A stretch of 64,000 nt of DNA from contig NZ_AP024655.1 in assembly GCF_019977355.1 (NCBI RefSeq), positions 4,340,001 to 4,404,000 on the forward strand. Reading direction: 5' to 3'. A model generated the notes under the pieces. It was not told where the DNA came from and did no database searches. It worked only from the letters and a program-made list of their open reading frames with translations. Each line of letters begins with the position of its first letter. Position 1 is the first letter of the stretch. Source of the DNA: Arthrobacter sp. NicSoilB8 (GTDB lineage: Bacteria; Actinomycetota; Actinomycetes; Actinomycetales; Micrococcaceae). A program made the translations under genes and the position numbers. This document shows, in pieces, positions 47,991 through 57,891 of the stretch.

Positions 47991-48752
47991 TTGGCCTCGC
48001 CGTCCTCATTCCAGTCCCAGATATATCGGTCCCTGCCGGAAATCGAGAGGGCCGATGCGATTGTGGACAGAATTACCAAGGCCATCGGCCTTGGGCTGCT
48101 CAAAGTAGGTGAACGCTTGCCCCCCGAAGCGGCACTCTCGGAAATGTTTGGGGTTGGCGGCGCGACTCTTCGTGAGGCTTTGGGGGAACTGCGCGAGCGG
48201 GGAATTGTCGAGACCCGCAGAGGCCGGAGCGGGGGAACTTTTGTCGTCAGCCAGCCACGCACCCAGACCGACGTCATTCGGGATTGGTTCCTCTCGACCT
48301 CAATTTCGGAAATACGTGACATCGGAGACGAACATTCAGCCATAGCGGCCACTACCGTCCGCTTGGCCTGTGAACGTGCCGAAGCACACGACTTCGAGCG
48401 TCTTCAGGAGCTTGCACGGGCGCTGGTACTGGCCGATAGCCCCGAAGTGCGTGCACCTGCTGACAGCCGCTTCCACATCGAGTTGGCAATCGCCGCGCAA
48501 TCACCGCGGCTTGCCAACGCCGAAATCCGGCTTCAGGAAGAAACCGTCCAACAGCTATGGACCCCCCTCACCGTCACATTTGACCCCGAACAGGCAACCG
48601 CTGAACACTTGGAATTGGTCCGGGCAATCGCCCAGGACCAACCCGAGAAGGCCCAGAAACTTGTCCTTGAGCACATCCGGCGAAACATTTTCCACCTGAT
48701 CGACAAGAAACTCACCCTCGGCTACGCCCAATCAACCCAGGATGGTCAATGA
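47991..48752 (+). CDS. GntR/FadR-family transcriptional regulator
   Basis: About 253 residues. N-terminal GntR winged helix (VDRITKAIGLGLLKVGERLP, FGVGGATLREALGELRERGI, GRSGGTFVV) and a C-terminal FCD-like helical domain. The TTG at 47991 has GGAG upstream; a TTG at 47946 is an alternative. Its stop overlaps the start of the cache-domain gene (ATGA). Divergent from hxlB copy 3. Confidence 0.85.
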   Translation: MASPSSFQSQIYRSLPEIERADAIVDRITKAIGLGLLKVGERLPPEAALSEMFGVGGATLREALGELRERGIVETRRGRSGGTFVVSQPRTQTDVIRDWFLSTSISEIRDIGDEHSAIAATTVRLACERAEAHDFERLQELARALVLADSPEVRAPADSRFHIELAIAAQSPRLANAEIRLQEETVQQLWTPLTVTFDPEQATAEHLELVRAIAQDQPEKAQKLVLEHIRRNIFHLIDKKLTLGYAQSTQDGQ

Positions 48753-49456
48753 AGCCCAGCGCTGAAGTCGTACATGCTGCCACAGCCCTTTCTTCCTGGC
48801 TGAGCGGCGTCTGCACGGAGGTCAATAGGCTCTCCAGCGACGTTTCTTCCCTCCTTGAACGAAATCAAGCGGGCAAGTCTAGGATCGATAGGGCTGCCCT
48901 AAAAGGATTGGACGAATATCCTCGGGAGTTCCTAACCAGAAACGCTTTTGCAGCCGGAGCCGGGACCTTCTTCGCAGTGGACACCCTCGAGGAGGGTGTG
49001 CCGGCTTTGGACTGGTGGGCGCGCAAGGAATCCGGTGCCGTCGGAAGGCTGGATTTAGACATGACTCCAGGCAGCAGCCGTTATTACGACTATGAGAGGC
49101 TGCCGTTCTTCTCGACTGCCGCTTCCACGGGTGAGCAGAGCCTTTGGGGGCCATATGTGGACTTTCTCGGCTTCGAGGAATACATCCTCACCTTTGCGGC
49201 GCCGGTTTCCGTTCAAGGACGATTTATGGGGGTGGCTGCCTGCGACATCCGGATTAGGGACTTGGAGGCCCTCATCATGCCAACCCTGCGCGGCATCCCA
49301 GGAGATGCCGCCCTCGTCAACGCCAGCAACCGCGTCATACTCGGCAACTCCGGGCAGTACTTGGTTGGCGAGAGGATCAAATCCGGATCCCCGGACCAGC
49401 CTCGAGTTCCTCTGGATGTTCCCCACCTCGGGCTCTCCCTCATCTACACGACCTAG
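48749..49456 (+). CDS. Soluble cache (PDC-type) sensor-domain protein
   Basis: 235 residues with no membrane segment or signal peptide. The middle (SLWGPYVDFLGFEEYILTFA, APVSVQGRFMGVAACDIRI) is the beta-sheet core of a cache/PDC small-molecule sensor, but no output domain is attached. Coupled by ATGA to the FadR-type gene, so it likely works with that regulator or binds the same ligand. Ligand unknown; amines or amino acids are plausible. Confidence 0.72.
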   Translation: MKPSAEVVHAATALSSWLSGVCTEVNRLSSDVSSLLERNQAGKSRIDRAALKGLDEYPREFLTRNAFAAGAGTFFAVDTLEEGVPALDWWARKESGAVGRLDLDMTPGSSRYYDYERLPFFSTAASTGEQSLWGPYVDFLGFEEYILTFAAPVSVQGRFMGVAACDIRIRDLEALIMPTLRGIPGDAALVNASNRVILGNSGQYLVGERIKSGSPDQPRVPLDVPHLGLSLIYTT

Positions 49457-49561
49457 CTGCACCGAGCCGGGACGTTGTTGACATGTGGGGCTTGAAAACG
49501 AGGAGGACCTCCGGGCTAAGTGGAGCTGTCTAGTTCACACACTTTGCGCTCGGAGGTCCTC

Positions 49562-50299
49562 GTGTCCCACGTTAGTGCCCGACTGACAGTTCATGGAAGA
49601 CGCCTGATCGTTGACCGTGTGGCCGCAGGCCGCCCGGTCGCCCATATCGCGGCGGAGCTGGGCGTGTCCCGGCAGACCCCGTACCGGTGGGTCAGGAGGT
49701 TCCGGGCCGAGGGCGCGGCCGGCCTGCCGGACCGCTCGAGCCGGCCGCGGTCATCACCGTCCCGGACGAGTGCCGACCGTGAACAGGCCGTCCTTAACGC
49801 CCGGCGTTCGTTACGGTTCGGGCCGCTGCGGATCCTGCACCGGCACGGGGTTCCGCGGCTGGCGGACTGCGACCCGCTGACCGGTGCCCCGATCCGCACG
49901 GCCCGGACCACGCCCAACCGGTACGAACGGGCCCGGCCCGGGGAACTCGTCCACCTGGACGTCAAGAAGCTCGGCCGCGTCCCGGACGGCGGCGGCTGGC
50001 GCGCCCACGGCCGCTCGGAGCAGGTCAAGGGACGCGGACTCGGATACGACTACGTCCACGTCGCGATCGATGACCACACCCGCATCGGCTACGCCGAGGT
50101 CCTCCCCGACGAGAAAGGCGCCACCGCGGCCGGGTTCCTCACCCGCGCCGCAGGCTGCTTCGCCGGCCACGGCATCCACCGGATCGAGCGCGTCATCACC
50201 GACAACGCCTTCGCCTACCGCAACTCCGCCGCGTTCCATCAAGCCAGCACTACAACACTGAACGAATCCACACCCATTACCCGGGTGTCACCAACCTAG
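49562..50299 (+). pseudogene. IS481-family transposase, internally deleted and truncated
   Basis: N-terminal HTH (HIAAELGVSRQTPYRWVRRF) and integrase core (ELVHLDVKKLGRVPDGGGWR, YDYVHVAIDDHTRIGYAEVL, IERVITDNAFAYRNS) are clear. A piece is missing after ARRSLRFGPLR (the second HTH), and the C-terminus jumps near 50250 to an out-of-frame HYNTERIHT end. An 11-bp inverted repeat (GAGGACCTCCG at 49503, complement at 49551) precedes it. Not able to transpose on its own. Confidence 0.85.
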
Positions 50300-50449
50300 A
50301 GGCCCAGTACACCTGCCCCGGACTCCCCTCCCTCGTATGGGGTGGCACAGCTATGGCGACAACGGTTCCTAGAAGAGGACAACTGCGGCAGCAAAATTGG
50401 CATCTATAAAAGCTATCGCAATAGAGCTTTTACGCTGTAACCTCTGGAA

Positions 50450-50463
50450 GTGATCCGTTTCAC
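50450..50463. promoter_or_regulatory. GTGA-N6-TCAC palindrome before permease
   Basis: GTGATCCGTTTCAC lies about 360 bp before the permease at 50822. It fits GTGA-N6-TCAC but not the narrower GTGAY-N4-RTCAC form. The rest of 50300-50821 shows no gene. Confidence 0.35.
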
Positions 50464-50821
50464 ACAAGATACCGCGGGACAGCCCCAGTCCTTCGACACC
50501 GGAGGGGGAACTTCTCCGACTTTGGCACACCCTCGTCCAAGTCGTTCGGGTTCGATGCTAGTTGCGTCTTCGCAAGCTGCCCATGGGCGCATTTTTCGGT
50601 CTGGCAAGCATGGCTTTATTCATCCGCCACGACGGAGCCCGTCCCGTTTGCTCGCCGGACCGCCGTCGGATATTCATGCTGCTGCAGGACCGCCTGCTGA
50701 GTGGCATCGGCAGTACCACTCGCCGAAGCCGGTTGTGTTTTAACAGCCACTTTAGATCCAAAATCTACGTTGCCTAACTCACAAAGTCAGAGACGACTTT
50801 AAGTAGTTGAAGGAGATTTTT

Positions 50822-52306
50822 ATGAATGAAAATCGTTTAGATGGAGCCGATCACCTGGAACGGTCGATCGATTGGAAGCAGGGTTTGGCCATTGCGCTGG
50901 GTGTGCCTTTGCTCGTTCTGCCCTCCTTGGGCTACCTTCCGCTGTACTTGTCGGCTGCAGCAATTCTTATCTGGGGGCTATCGGTCATTCAGGGTTTCTT
51001 CCAGAACGCTGCATATGCTGAGATGGCTACGACCTTTCCCAAGGCCTCCGGTCTTCCGGGTTTTGCGCAGCATGTATTCCGGACCGAGAACTACAAGGGC
51101 AAGTACGACAAGGGCAAGCTGATCGGCGGGTTCAGCGCCTGGAGCTACTGGTTTGCCTGGACCCCGGTACTGGCTATCTTCTCCATCCTGGTCGGCGGAT
51201 ACCTGCATGGGCTCTTTCCGGTGCTGGGAGAAACGTTCACCGAGAATCAGCTCGCTCTGATAACAGGGGTGGTGATTTTCACCGGCCTGTTCACGGTCAA
51301 CTGGTTCGGCCTCAAGGATGGCGCCATCCTGGGTTACATCCTGGCGGCCGTTTCGTTGATACCGCTGGTTATCCTGACCGTGGCACCTTTCGCCACCGGA
51401 CACGTCGAGATGGCCAACATCACCGGCAGCTGGTTGCCGGCAGACTGGGCATGGGACATGCACCATATCCTGATTCTGTTTGGCATCTTCGCGATTGCGC
51501 AGTGGAGTGCCTGTGCATGGGAAACGGCAGCGATCTACGGGCCTGAATACAAAAACCCGTCCAAAGATGTACCCAAAGCGCTGCTTGCCTGCGGCATCGT
51601 CTGCTTTTTCTCGTTTGTCCTGGTACAAGGTGCGGTGATCGGAGTGCTTGGTGTTGACGGCGTGCTAGCCGAGCCCGTGTCGCCGCTGATCCCGGTGGCC
51701 CGGGCAGTCTTTGGCGAAGCCGGTTCAATCATTACCATCATCATGCTGATCGCCGCCATGATCCTGATCATTCAGACCGCCTACCTCGGTTCATCCCGCG
51801 CCATGCACTCCATGGCGACGGAAGGCAACCTCCCCAAATCCCTCGGCAAGACGAATCGCCACGGCACCCCCTTTGTTGCCATGCTGGTCATCGGAGCCTT
51901 CAACTTGGTGCTGATTTTCATGGGAAACCCGGCGGCAATCGTCGCAGCGTCTGCGATCGGTTACACCTGCGCCAATGGCATCAGCCTGTTCGCCTATGTC
52001 CGAGCCAAGAAGCACCCGGCCTTCGCCAACCTGGAACGACCCTTCAAAGCACCGAAGGGCTGGAAGCATGTCGCCATGCTCTTTGGCCTATTCAACCTAC
52101 CCCTATGCCTGGTCGGTGTGGTCTACCTGAACAGCCTGGAGATCGGCTGGACGCCGACTTGGGTCGGGTTCATAGTACTGGCGCTCTACATACCCATCTG
52201 GTTCTACTCCCAGCATGAAACAAGACGCTCCAAATCCAATTCAGCCACTGCCTCTTCTTCAGATCACGATGCCCCAGAACCGGAAAAAATGCTGGACCTT
52301 AGGTAA
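50822..52306 (+). CDS. APC-family amino acid/amine permease
   Basis: 494 residues, about 12 helices, with GAAGGAG before the ATG. Paralogue of the partial permease at 1-1230. Segments such as IAQWSACAWETAAIYGPEYK and LGSSRAMHSMATEGNLPKSLG are shared. It lies upstream of the cupin-dmmABC operon, with a 19-bp-stem hairpin between, so dimethylamine or a related compound is the likely substrate (inference). Confidence 0.9.
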   Translation: MNENRLDGADHLERSIDWKQGLAIALGVPLLVLPSLGYLPLYLSAAAILIWGLSVIQGFFQNAAYAEMATTFPKASGLPGFAQHVFRTENYKGKYDKGKLIGGFSAWSYWFAWTPVLAIFSILVGGYLHGLFPVLGETFTENQLALITGVVIFTGLFTVNWFGLKDGAILGYILAAVSLIPLVILTVAPFATGHVEMANITGSWLPADWAWDMHHILILFGIFAIAQWSACAWETAAIYGPEYKNPSKDVPKALLACGIVCFFSFVLVQGAVIGVLGVDGVLAEPVSPLIPVARAVFGEAGSIITIIMLIAAMILIIQTAYLGSSRAMHSMATEGNLPKSLGKTNRHGTPFVAMLVIGAFNLVLIFMGNPAAIVAASAIGYTCANGISLFAYVRAKKHPAFANLERPFKAPKGWKHVAMLFGLFNLPLCLVGVVYLNSLEIGWTPTWVGFIVLALYIPIWFYSQHETRRSKSNSATASSSDHDAPEPEKMLDLR

Positions 52307-52438
52307 AAAGCTGCCCCCAGGGCCGCCCGGTCAAGAATGTGCTGCCCGCAACGGCGCTGAGCGCCCGCGCGTTGTCGCAGGCGGCCCAGTTGCGGTCGTC
52401 ATTAGGCCCACCGGCCGGGCAGCGGGCCGCGCTTGCTT

Positions 52439-52482
52439 CACGGCGGTCACCAGGCCCCTGCGAGGGCCTGGTGACCGCCGTG
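52439..52482 (+). terminator. Strong terminator between permease and dmm operon
   Basis: A perfect 19-bp stem (CACGGCGGTCACCAGGCCC) with a 6-nt loop, about 130 bp after the permease stop. It separates the permease from the cupin-dmm transcript. Confidence 0.82.
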
Positions 52483-52613
52483 AGTTCGTTTCTGAGAGTG
52501 CCCGCCCGTCAACCATGCAACGGGAAATAAACCTTAAATTCTTTGCTAAATATCCAAAAAAAGACTGGACTATATGAATTACGTCCCGTAGCTTTGCGGA
52601 TGGGAGGACGAGC

Positions 52614-52627
52614 GTGATTCGTATCAC
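52614..52627. promoter_or_regulatory. GTGA-N6-TCAC palindrome before dmm operon
   Basis: GTGATTCGTATCAC, extended symmetrically to GC...GC on both sides (an 18-bp palindrome), lies 93 bp before the cupin start. It is the best-conserved of the six sites. Confidence 0.55.
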
Positions 52628-52719
52628 GCCACCAGGGTTCGGAACAGAGCCCGGCGGTCATGCAGAAAGACGTCCCTCCCGGAGCCCCATCTTTCACACC
52701 ACTTGTCATAGGAGCCACC

Positions 52720-53100
52720 ATGGAAACCACCCTCGTAGGAACACTGAGCAAGGCCGGATCCATCCACAAGGTAGAAAACGGCTACATCGGACTGCCGTCG
52801 ATGAACGAGCCCGGGACGGTCGCTGCGATCGGCGATTCCCTCCACAACCCAGAGGGCTCGGTCATGTCCGCCGGGTTCTTCGAACTGAAGGCCTCCGAGC
52901 CGCTGGTGTACACGTACACCTACGACGAAATGAAGGTCGTCATCAAGGGTGAATTCATCCTCACGGACCAGACGACGGGAGACGTGACGCACGCCAAGGA
53001 GCGCGATGTGCTGTTCTTCCCCAAGGGCACCACCGTCAAGTTCGAGACCCCCGAGTACGGCCTGGGGTTCTTCGCCGGCGACCGCACCTTCGAGCCGTAA
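52720..53100 (+). CDS. EutQ-like small cupin, first gene of the dmm operon
   Basis: 126 residues, paralogous to 2395-2775. The ATG at 52720 with ATAGGAG is chosen over the 52660 start because it gives the same METTLVG N-terminus. It again has VYTYTYDEMKVVIKG in place of the HxH metal motif. Only 9 bp separate its stop from dmmA, so it is the first cistron of a cupin-dmmABC operon. This linkage and the same cupin next to tmm imply a function common to both steps, perhaps the TMAO-to-DMA link, formaldehyde capture or substrate binding; none is shown. Confidence 0.88.
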   Translation: METTLVGTLSKAGSIHKVENGYIGLPSMNEPGTVAAIGDSLHNPEGSVMSAGFFELKASEPLVYTYTYDEMKVVIKGEFILTDQTTGDVTHAKERDVLFFPKGTTVKFETPEYGLGFFAGDRTFEP

Positions 53101-53109
53101 GGACCGACC

Positions 53110-53592
53110 ATGCGTTCCGCGTCCATGCCGCCAGCAGCCGGCACCGGCCTGGAACCTGGTTTCCGCGGTGTCATCTGTGTATCATTCGGATCCACAGGTG
53201 ACACCGCAGTTCCAGACACCGATGGCCAGCCCCGCTACGATCTCCATTTCGAAGCAGCAACCGCCGACACCCTCTCGGAACTCAAGTCCGTGTTCAGCAG
53301 TTCCCGTGTAGGCGTCCGCCTTGTGCTCGCAGGCCCCCCCACGGATATCCGTGCAGCCGCCGCAGCCGCCGCGGACTGTGGACTTCTGGGCGAGGAGGTA
53401 ACACTCCTGCCTCATGAAACCGGGCCCCGGTTAGTTTATTGCCCGCATTGCCTTACCACCACCATTGATGTGGGAGCCGGCACCGAGGTGAAGTGTCAAG
53501 GATGCACCACCACCTTGAGCATCACTGATCACTTTTCCCGACGAAGAGGCGCATACCTGGGCTACTCAGCCCATGCCGAGGAGGCAGCATGA
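53110..53592 (+). CDS. dmmA: Dimethylamine monooxygenase subunit DmmA-like
   Basis: 160 residues. C-terminal zinc ribbon or metal knuckle: Cys111, Cys114, Cys129, Cys132 (CPHC-x14-CQGC). AAGGACC precedes the ATG, and the stop overlaps the dmmB start (ATGA). The order dmmA-dmmB-dmmC with a flavin/2Fe-2S reductase and a DUF3445 haem protein fits the bacterial dimethylamine monooxygenase. The role of the small subunit is not clear from sequence. Confidence 0.8.
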   Translation: MRSASMPPAAGTGLEPGFRGVICVSFGSTGDTAVPDTDGQPRYDLHFEAATADTLSELKSVFSSSRVGVRLVLAGPPTDIRAAAAAAADCGLLGEEVTLLPHETGPRLVYCPHCLTTTIDVGAGTEVKCQGCTTTLSITDHFSRRRGAYLGYSAHAEEAA

Positions 53593-54575
53593 CCGCCACA
53601 GCGCTCCAGCCCCATGTCCACCCGGCGGTGGAGGGAGGCCTCCACCTCGAGGTGACAAACGTCAGCCGTCAGACGGAATCGATTGTCAGCATTACATTGG
53701 CTGCTCCGGAAGGTGGAAGGTTGCCCTCCTACGTCCCGGGAAGCCACCTGGTAGTTCAATACGGGAGCGGCGTCAACGCATACTCGCTGACAGGTTCAGG
53801 CAACGCGCCATCCGAATACAACATCTCTGTGCTGAGGGTCGAAGAGGGTGCCGGCGGCTCCGTGGCCATGCACCGGCTCTCCGTCGGTGACCGGGTTAAC
53901 GTTTCGCGCCCCCGGAGTGCGTTTGCGCCCGCATCAACAGCGAAGCATCATCTGCTTGTTGCTGCAGGCATCGGGATCACGCCGATTCTTTCGCATGCCA
54001 GGGCCGCGGTAGAACGTGGCAACACAGCATCAATGATCTACGTGCACCGGCCAGCCGCCGGCGCCCACGTGGCGGAAGCGCGGGAACTGCTGGGGCCGGG
54101 GTTGACCGCTTTGGTCGAGTGCACTGACCGGGGCAGTTTCCAAAATGTTCTGGCGGAAGCGCTTATCACGCAGCCCCTCGGAACCCACCTCTACGTGTGC
54201 GGTCCGGTTGTCTTCATGGATGCGGTCCTCGAAGAGGCCCGCAGCCAAGGCTGGTCATCCGCCCGGCTCCATTCAGAAGCCTTTGGCGCAGCCGAACTGG
54301 ATGCGGGCGAACCTTTTACGGCGCATCTGGCACGCAGCGGCGTTCGCTTGGAAGTTCCGGCCGGCGTTTCGCTGCTGGAGACGCTCGAAGCGGCAGGGAA
54401 AACCATCCCCAATATGTGCCGCAAAGGAATCTGCGGCGAATGTGTCCTCCCGGTACTTCGCGGCGTACCTCAGCACCGGGACCTTTACCTGTCCGACCAG
54501 GAAAAAGCAGCGAACGCCACCATGATGTGCTGTGTTTCGCGCAGCAACGACCCAGAATTGGAGTTGGACCTTTGA
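53589..54575 (+). CDS. dmmB: Dimethylamine monooxygenase reductase subunit
   Basis: 328 residues, phthalate-dioxygenase-reductase type. Flavin site (AYSLTG, about 64-69), NAD(P) site (VAAGIGITPILSHA and LYVCGP), and a C-terminal plant-type 2Fe-2S domain with Cys277, Cys282, Cys285 and Cys315 (CRKGICGEC...CC). It passes electrons from NAD(P)H to the haem subunit. The stop overlaps the TTG start of dmmC. Confidence 0.92.
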   Translation: MTATALQPHVHPAVEGGLHLEVTNVSRQTESIVSITLAAPEGGRLPSYVPGSHLVVQYGSGVNAYSLTGSGNAPSEYNISVLRVEEGAGGSVAMHRLSVGDRVNVSRPRSAFAPASTAKHHLLVAAGIGITPILSHARAAVERGNTASMIYVHRPAAGAHVAEARELLGPGLTALVECTDRGSFQNVLAEALITQPLGTHLYVCGPVVFMDAVLEEARSQGWSSARLHSEAFGAAELDAGEPFTAHLARSGVRLEVPAGVSLLETLEAAGKTIPNMCRKGICGECVLPVLRGVPQHRDLYLSDQEKAANATMMCCVSRSNDPELELDL

Positions 54576-55573
54576 GTAGCACAATCATCGATATTGATCC
54601 TGACGCCGCCCTCCTCCCGGAACGGATCAGGCGCTTCCCCTTTCCTTTTGCCTCCGACACCTACCGGTACAGCGCGAACGTCGAACCGGCCACCAAGACA
54701 GCACCGACAGAAGCCGGCGCCTGGGGAGCCCATTTGGTGGACATCGATGAACATTATCTGGACGAACTGGCCGAGCGCGCCAAGGTACTGAGCCGCGACC
54801 CTTCCCGTGTGAATGTCCTCCCCCACATGCGACCGGCAGTATGGGACGCCCTCACCACTCTGCTGTCCTCCATGGCGGAAGATTACCCGGATACGATGTC
54901 GTTCCAGCGTGAAGGAAACAGCTGCCGCTGGCGTAATGGCTTGCAGAATCTCGAGGTGGAATTCACCGTCGGCGACGACAGTTCACTGCCGGAGGGGCCA
55001 ATGCGGTTCCTCGGCAGCCAGATCCAGGACGACATCATTCTTCTTGACGTCCGTGAAGATACGCTGTGGCTGGATGCCGGCCTCGTGACGTTCGCCGCCG
55101 ACTGGTCATTCGGATTCGATGTCGGCATGAACTTCCTCGAAATCCACCACCCCGTCCCGCGGGTAAAGGAAGAACGCATCATCAGCCGGGCTGAGCAGTT
55201 CCTGTTGCGCCTGCAGCCCGGGGAACAATTCCGGCGGACCAACTGGACGATGACCATCGGCCGGCGTATGGACACCTCCACGGAAACCTACCCTGAATGG
55301 GGCCCGGACCGCAGCACCATAGCCGACGACCCTGCCATGCCGGAGAAGCTCCATCTGCGGGTGGAAGTACAGCACTTGATCCGTCTCCCCCACTCCGGTG
55401 CCCTCCTGTTCTTGGTGCGGACCCACCTCTTGCCCCTCACCGACATTGCCCGGGTACCTGCGTGGCGGGAAAAAATGGGCCATGTGCTGGCCGAACTACC
55501 CGACGACATGGCCGAATACAAAGGCATCATCCGCTATCGCAAAGCGGCATCTGATTGGCTGCTGGCGCGCTAA
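54572..55573 (+). CDS. dmmC: Haem-dependent oxidative N-demethylase (DUF3445) subunit
   Basis: 333 residues from a TTG overlapping the dmmB stop. It starts SSTIIDIDPDAALLPERIRR and has the family's RFPFPF, VNVLPHMRPAVWDAL, NWTMTIGRRMDTSTETYPEW and LRVEVQHLIRLPHSGALLFLV segments. DUF3445 proteins are haem proteins of oxidative N-demethylases. With DmmB it should oxidise dimethylamine to methylamine and formaldehyde. Methylamine oxidase follows 390 bp downstream and handles the product. Confidence 0.9.
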   Translation: MSSTIIDIDPDAALLPERIRRFPFPFASDTYRYSANVEPATKTAPTEAGAWGAHLVDIDEHYLDELAERAKVLSRDPSRVNVLPHMRPAVWDALTTLLSSMAEDYPDTMSFQREGNSCRWRNGLQNLEVEFTVGDDSSLPEGPMRFLGSQIQDDIILLDVREDTLWLDAGLVTFAADWSFGFDVGMNFLEIHHPVPRVKEERIISRAEQFLLRLQPGEQFRRTNWTMTIGRRMDTSTETYPEWGPDRSTIADDPAMPEKLHLRVEVQHLIRLPHSGALLFLVRTHLLPLTDIARVPAWREKMGHVLAELPDDMAEYKGIIRYRKAASDWLLAR

Positions 55574-55714
55574 CCAGCGGGTCGGCACCCTGTCCTGGGG
55601 CCCATATCGGCCGGAACACGACTGTTCCGAACGAAAAACGACGCATAAGAATATCCATAAAAAAAGCTAGACTAAATGATTTATTTGAAGTAGCTTGGCA
55701 GTGAAGAGGAACAC

Positions 55715-55728
55715 GTGACCGGCGTCAC
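55715..55728. promoter_or_regulatory. GTGA-N6-TCAC palindrome before maoX copy 2
   Basis: GTGACCGGCGTCAC, flanked C and G, is 246 bp before the maoX copy 2 start and about 140 bp after the dmmC stop. No gene is seen in 55574-55960. Confidence 0.5.
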
Positions 55729-55939
55729 GCTGGTGGAGTTCAGGGTAGAGCTCCACTGGCCTTTAGCAACTTAAGGGATGCCGGTTTGCCGGGTCAGGAG
55801 CTTGCAGGCCAACTGCAGCCGTCTAGGCTCGGCGTCCTCCAGGCAGGTTTCAAGCACATGAGTGGTCTGCCACCTATTCGCCAAATCCCACACATTTCGC
55901 GGGGCAATTCACCTGCCAGGCCATAGGGATCCCTCGCCC

Positions 55940-57891
55940 TGAACAATCAAGGAGAAAACCATGACTCTTAACACTGAAACCGAGACCGTTGTAGGGGTAT
56001 CGCACCCTCTGGATCCGTTGTCCCGCGCCGAGATTTCCCGGGCGGCTGCGATCCTGAAGGGTGGCCAGGCCGCGGCGGAGTCGTTCCGCTTTATCAGTAT
56101 TGAGCTGCGCGAGCCGGAGAAGGAACTGCTGCGGAGCGGCGCTCAGACGGTGCGCGAGGCTGACGCGGTCCTGGTCAACCGTGCCGAGGGACGTTCCTAC
56201 GAAGCGATTGTCGACCTTGATTCGGGCATCGTCTCGAAATGGACGCAGCTGGCTGCGAACATCCAGCCTCCGTTCATGCTGGACGAGTTCGCCGAGGGTG
56301 AAGAGAGCTGCCGGAAGAACCCCGAGGTCCAGGCCGCCCTGGCCAAGCGCGGGATCACCGACATGTCCCTGGTCTGCTTCGAGCCGTGGTCCGTGGGCTA
56401 CTTCGGTGAAGACGACGAGGGCCGGCGCCTGATGCGCGCCCTGGTGTTCGTCCGCGAGGAGGCCGATGACAGCCCGTACGCGCACCCGATCGAGAACTTC
56501 ATCGTCATCGTGGACCTGAACTCCGGGGACGTCGTCAAGGTCGAGGATGACCAGGCCATCCCCGTCCCCAGCGCCAGCGGCAACTACCTGCCCAAGTACG
56601 TCGGGCCGGCCCGCACCGACCTCAAGCCGATCTCCATCACCCAGCCCGAAGGCGCGTCCTTCACGGTCACCGGAAACCACGTCCAGTGGGCCGACTGGTC
56701 CTTCCGTGTCGGCTTCACCCCCCGCGAGGGCCTGGTCCTGCACCAGCTGAAGTTCCGCAACAAGGGCGTCGAACGTCCCGTGATCAACCGGGCCTCACTG
56801 TCGGAAATGGTCGTCCCCTACGGCGATACCGCCCCCGTCCAGGCCAAAAAGAACGCCTTCGACTCCGGCGAATACAACATCGGCAACATGGCCAACTCCC
56901 TGACCCTGGGCTGTGACTGCCTGGGCGAAATCAAGTACTTCGACGGCATCACCGCCGACAGCCACGGCAACCCGCTGACCATCGAGAACGCCATCTGCAT
57001 GCACGAGGAAGACGACTCCATCCTCTGGAAGCACTTCGACTTCCGCGAGGGCACCACCGAAACCCGGCGCAGCCGCAAGCTCGTGATCTCCTTCATTGCC
57101 ACCGTCGCGAACTACGAGTACGCCTTCTACTGGCACCTCTTCCTCGACGGCAGCATCGAGTTCCTGGTCAAGGCCACCGGCATCCTCTCCACCGCCGGCC
57201 AGAAGCCCGGCGAGAAGAGCCCCTACGGCCAGACCCTGAACAACGACGGACTCTACGCACCGATCCACCAGCACATGTTCAACGTCCGCATGGACTTCGA
57301 AATCGACGGACCCCGCAACGCCGTCTACGAAGTGGACATGAAAATCCCCGAAGACAACCCCACCCACACCGCCTTCATGGCAGTGGACCGGCTCCTGGAA
57401 ACCGAACAGGCCGCCATCCGGAAAACAGACTCCTCCAAGCACCGCTTCTGGAAGATCGCCAACCGCGACAGCAAGAACCTGGTCAACGAACCGGTCGCCT
57501 ACCGCCTCATCCCCACCGACGGCATCCAGCTCGCCGCCGGCGACGAGTCCTACGTCAGCAAACGAGCCCAGTTCGCCCGCAACAACCTCTGGGTCACCGC
57601 CTACGACCGGACCGAACGCTTCGCAGCCGGCGAATTCCCCAACCAGGCCACCGGCGCCGACGACGGCCTGCACATCTGGACCAAAGCAGACCGGAACATC
57701 GTCGACCAGGACCTCGTCGTCTGGTACACCTTCGGCATGCACCACGTCGTCCGCCTCGAAGACTGGCCCGTCATGCCCCGCCAGAACATCGGCTTCATGC
57801 TCGAACCCCACGGCTTCTTCGACCAAAACCCCACCCTGAACCTGCCCAGCAACGAAAACCGAACCGAAACAACCAACACCGGAACATGCTG
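55940..57891. repeat. 1.95-kb inverted repeat, arm 2 (methylamine oxidase)
   Basis: Opposite-orientation partner of 32534-34485, the same length. About 21.4 kb lies between the arms, including the copper-independent RuMP and formaldehyde oxidation genes. Homologous recombination between the arms would invert that segment. Confidence 0.85.
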
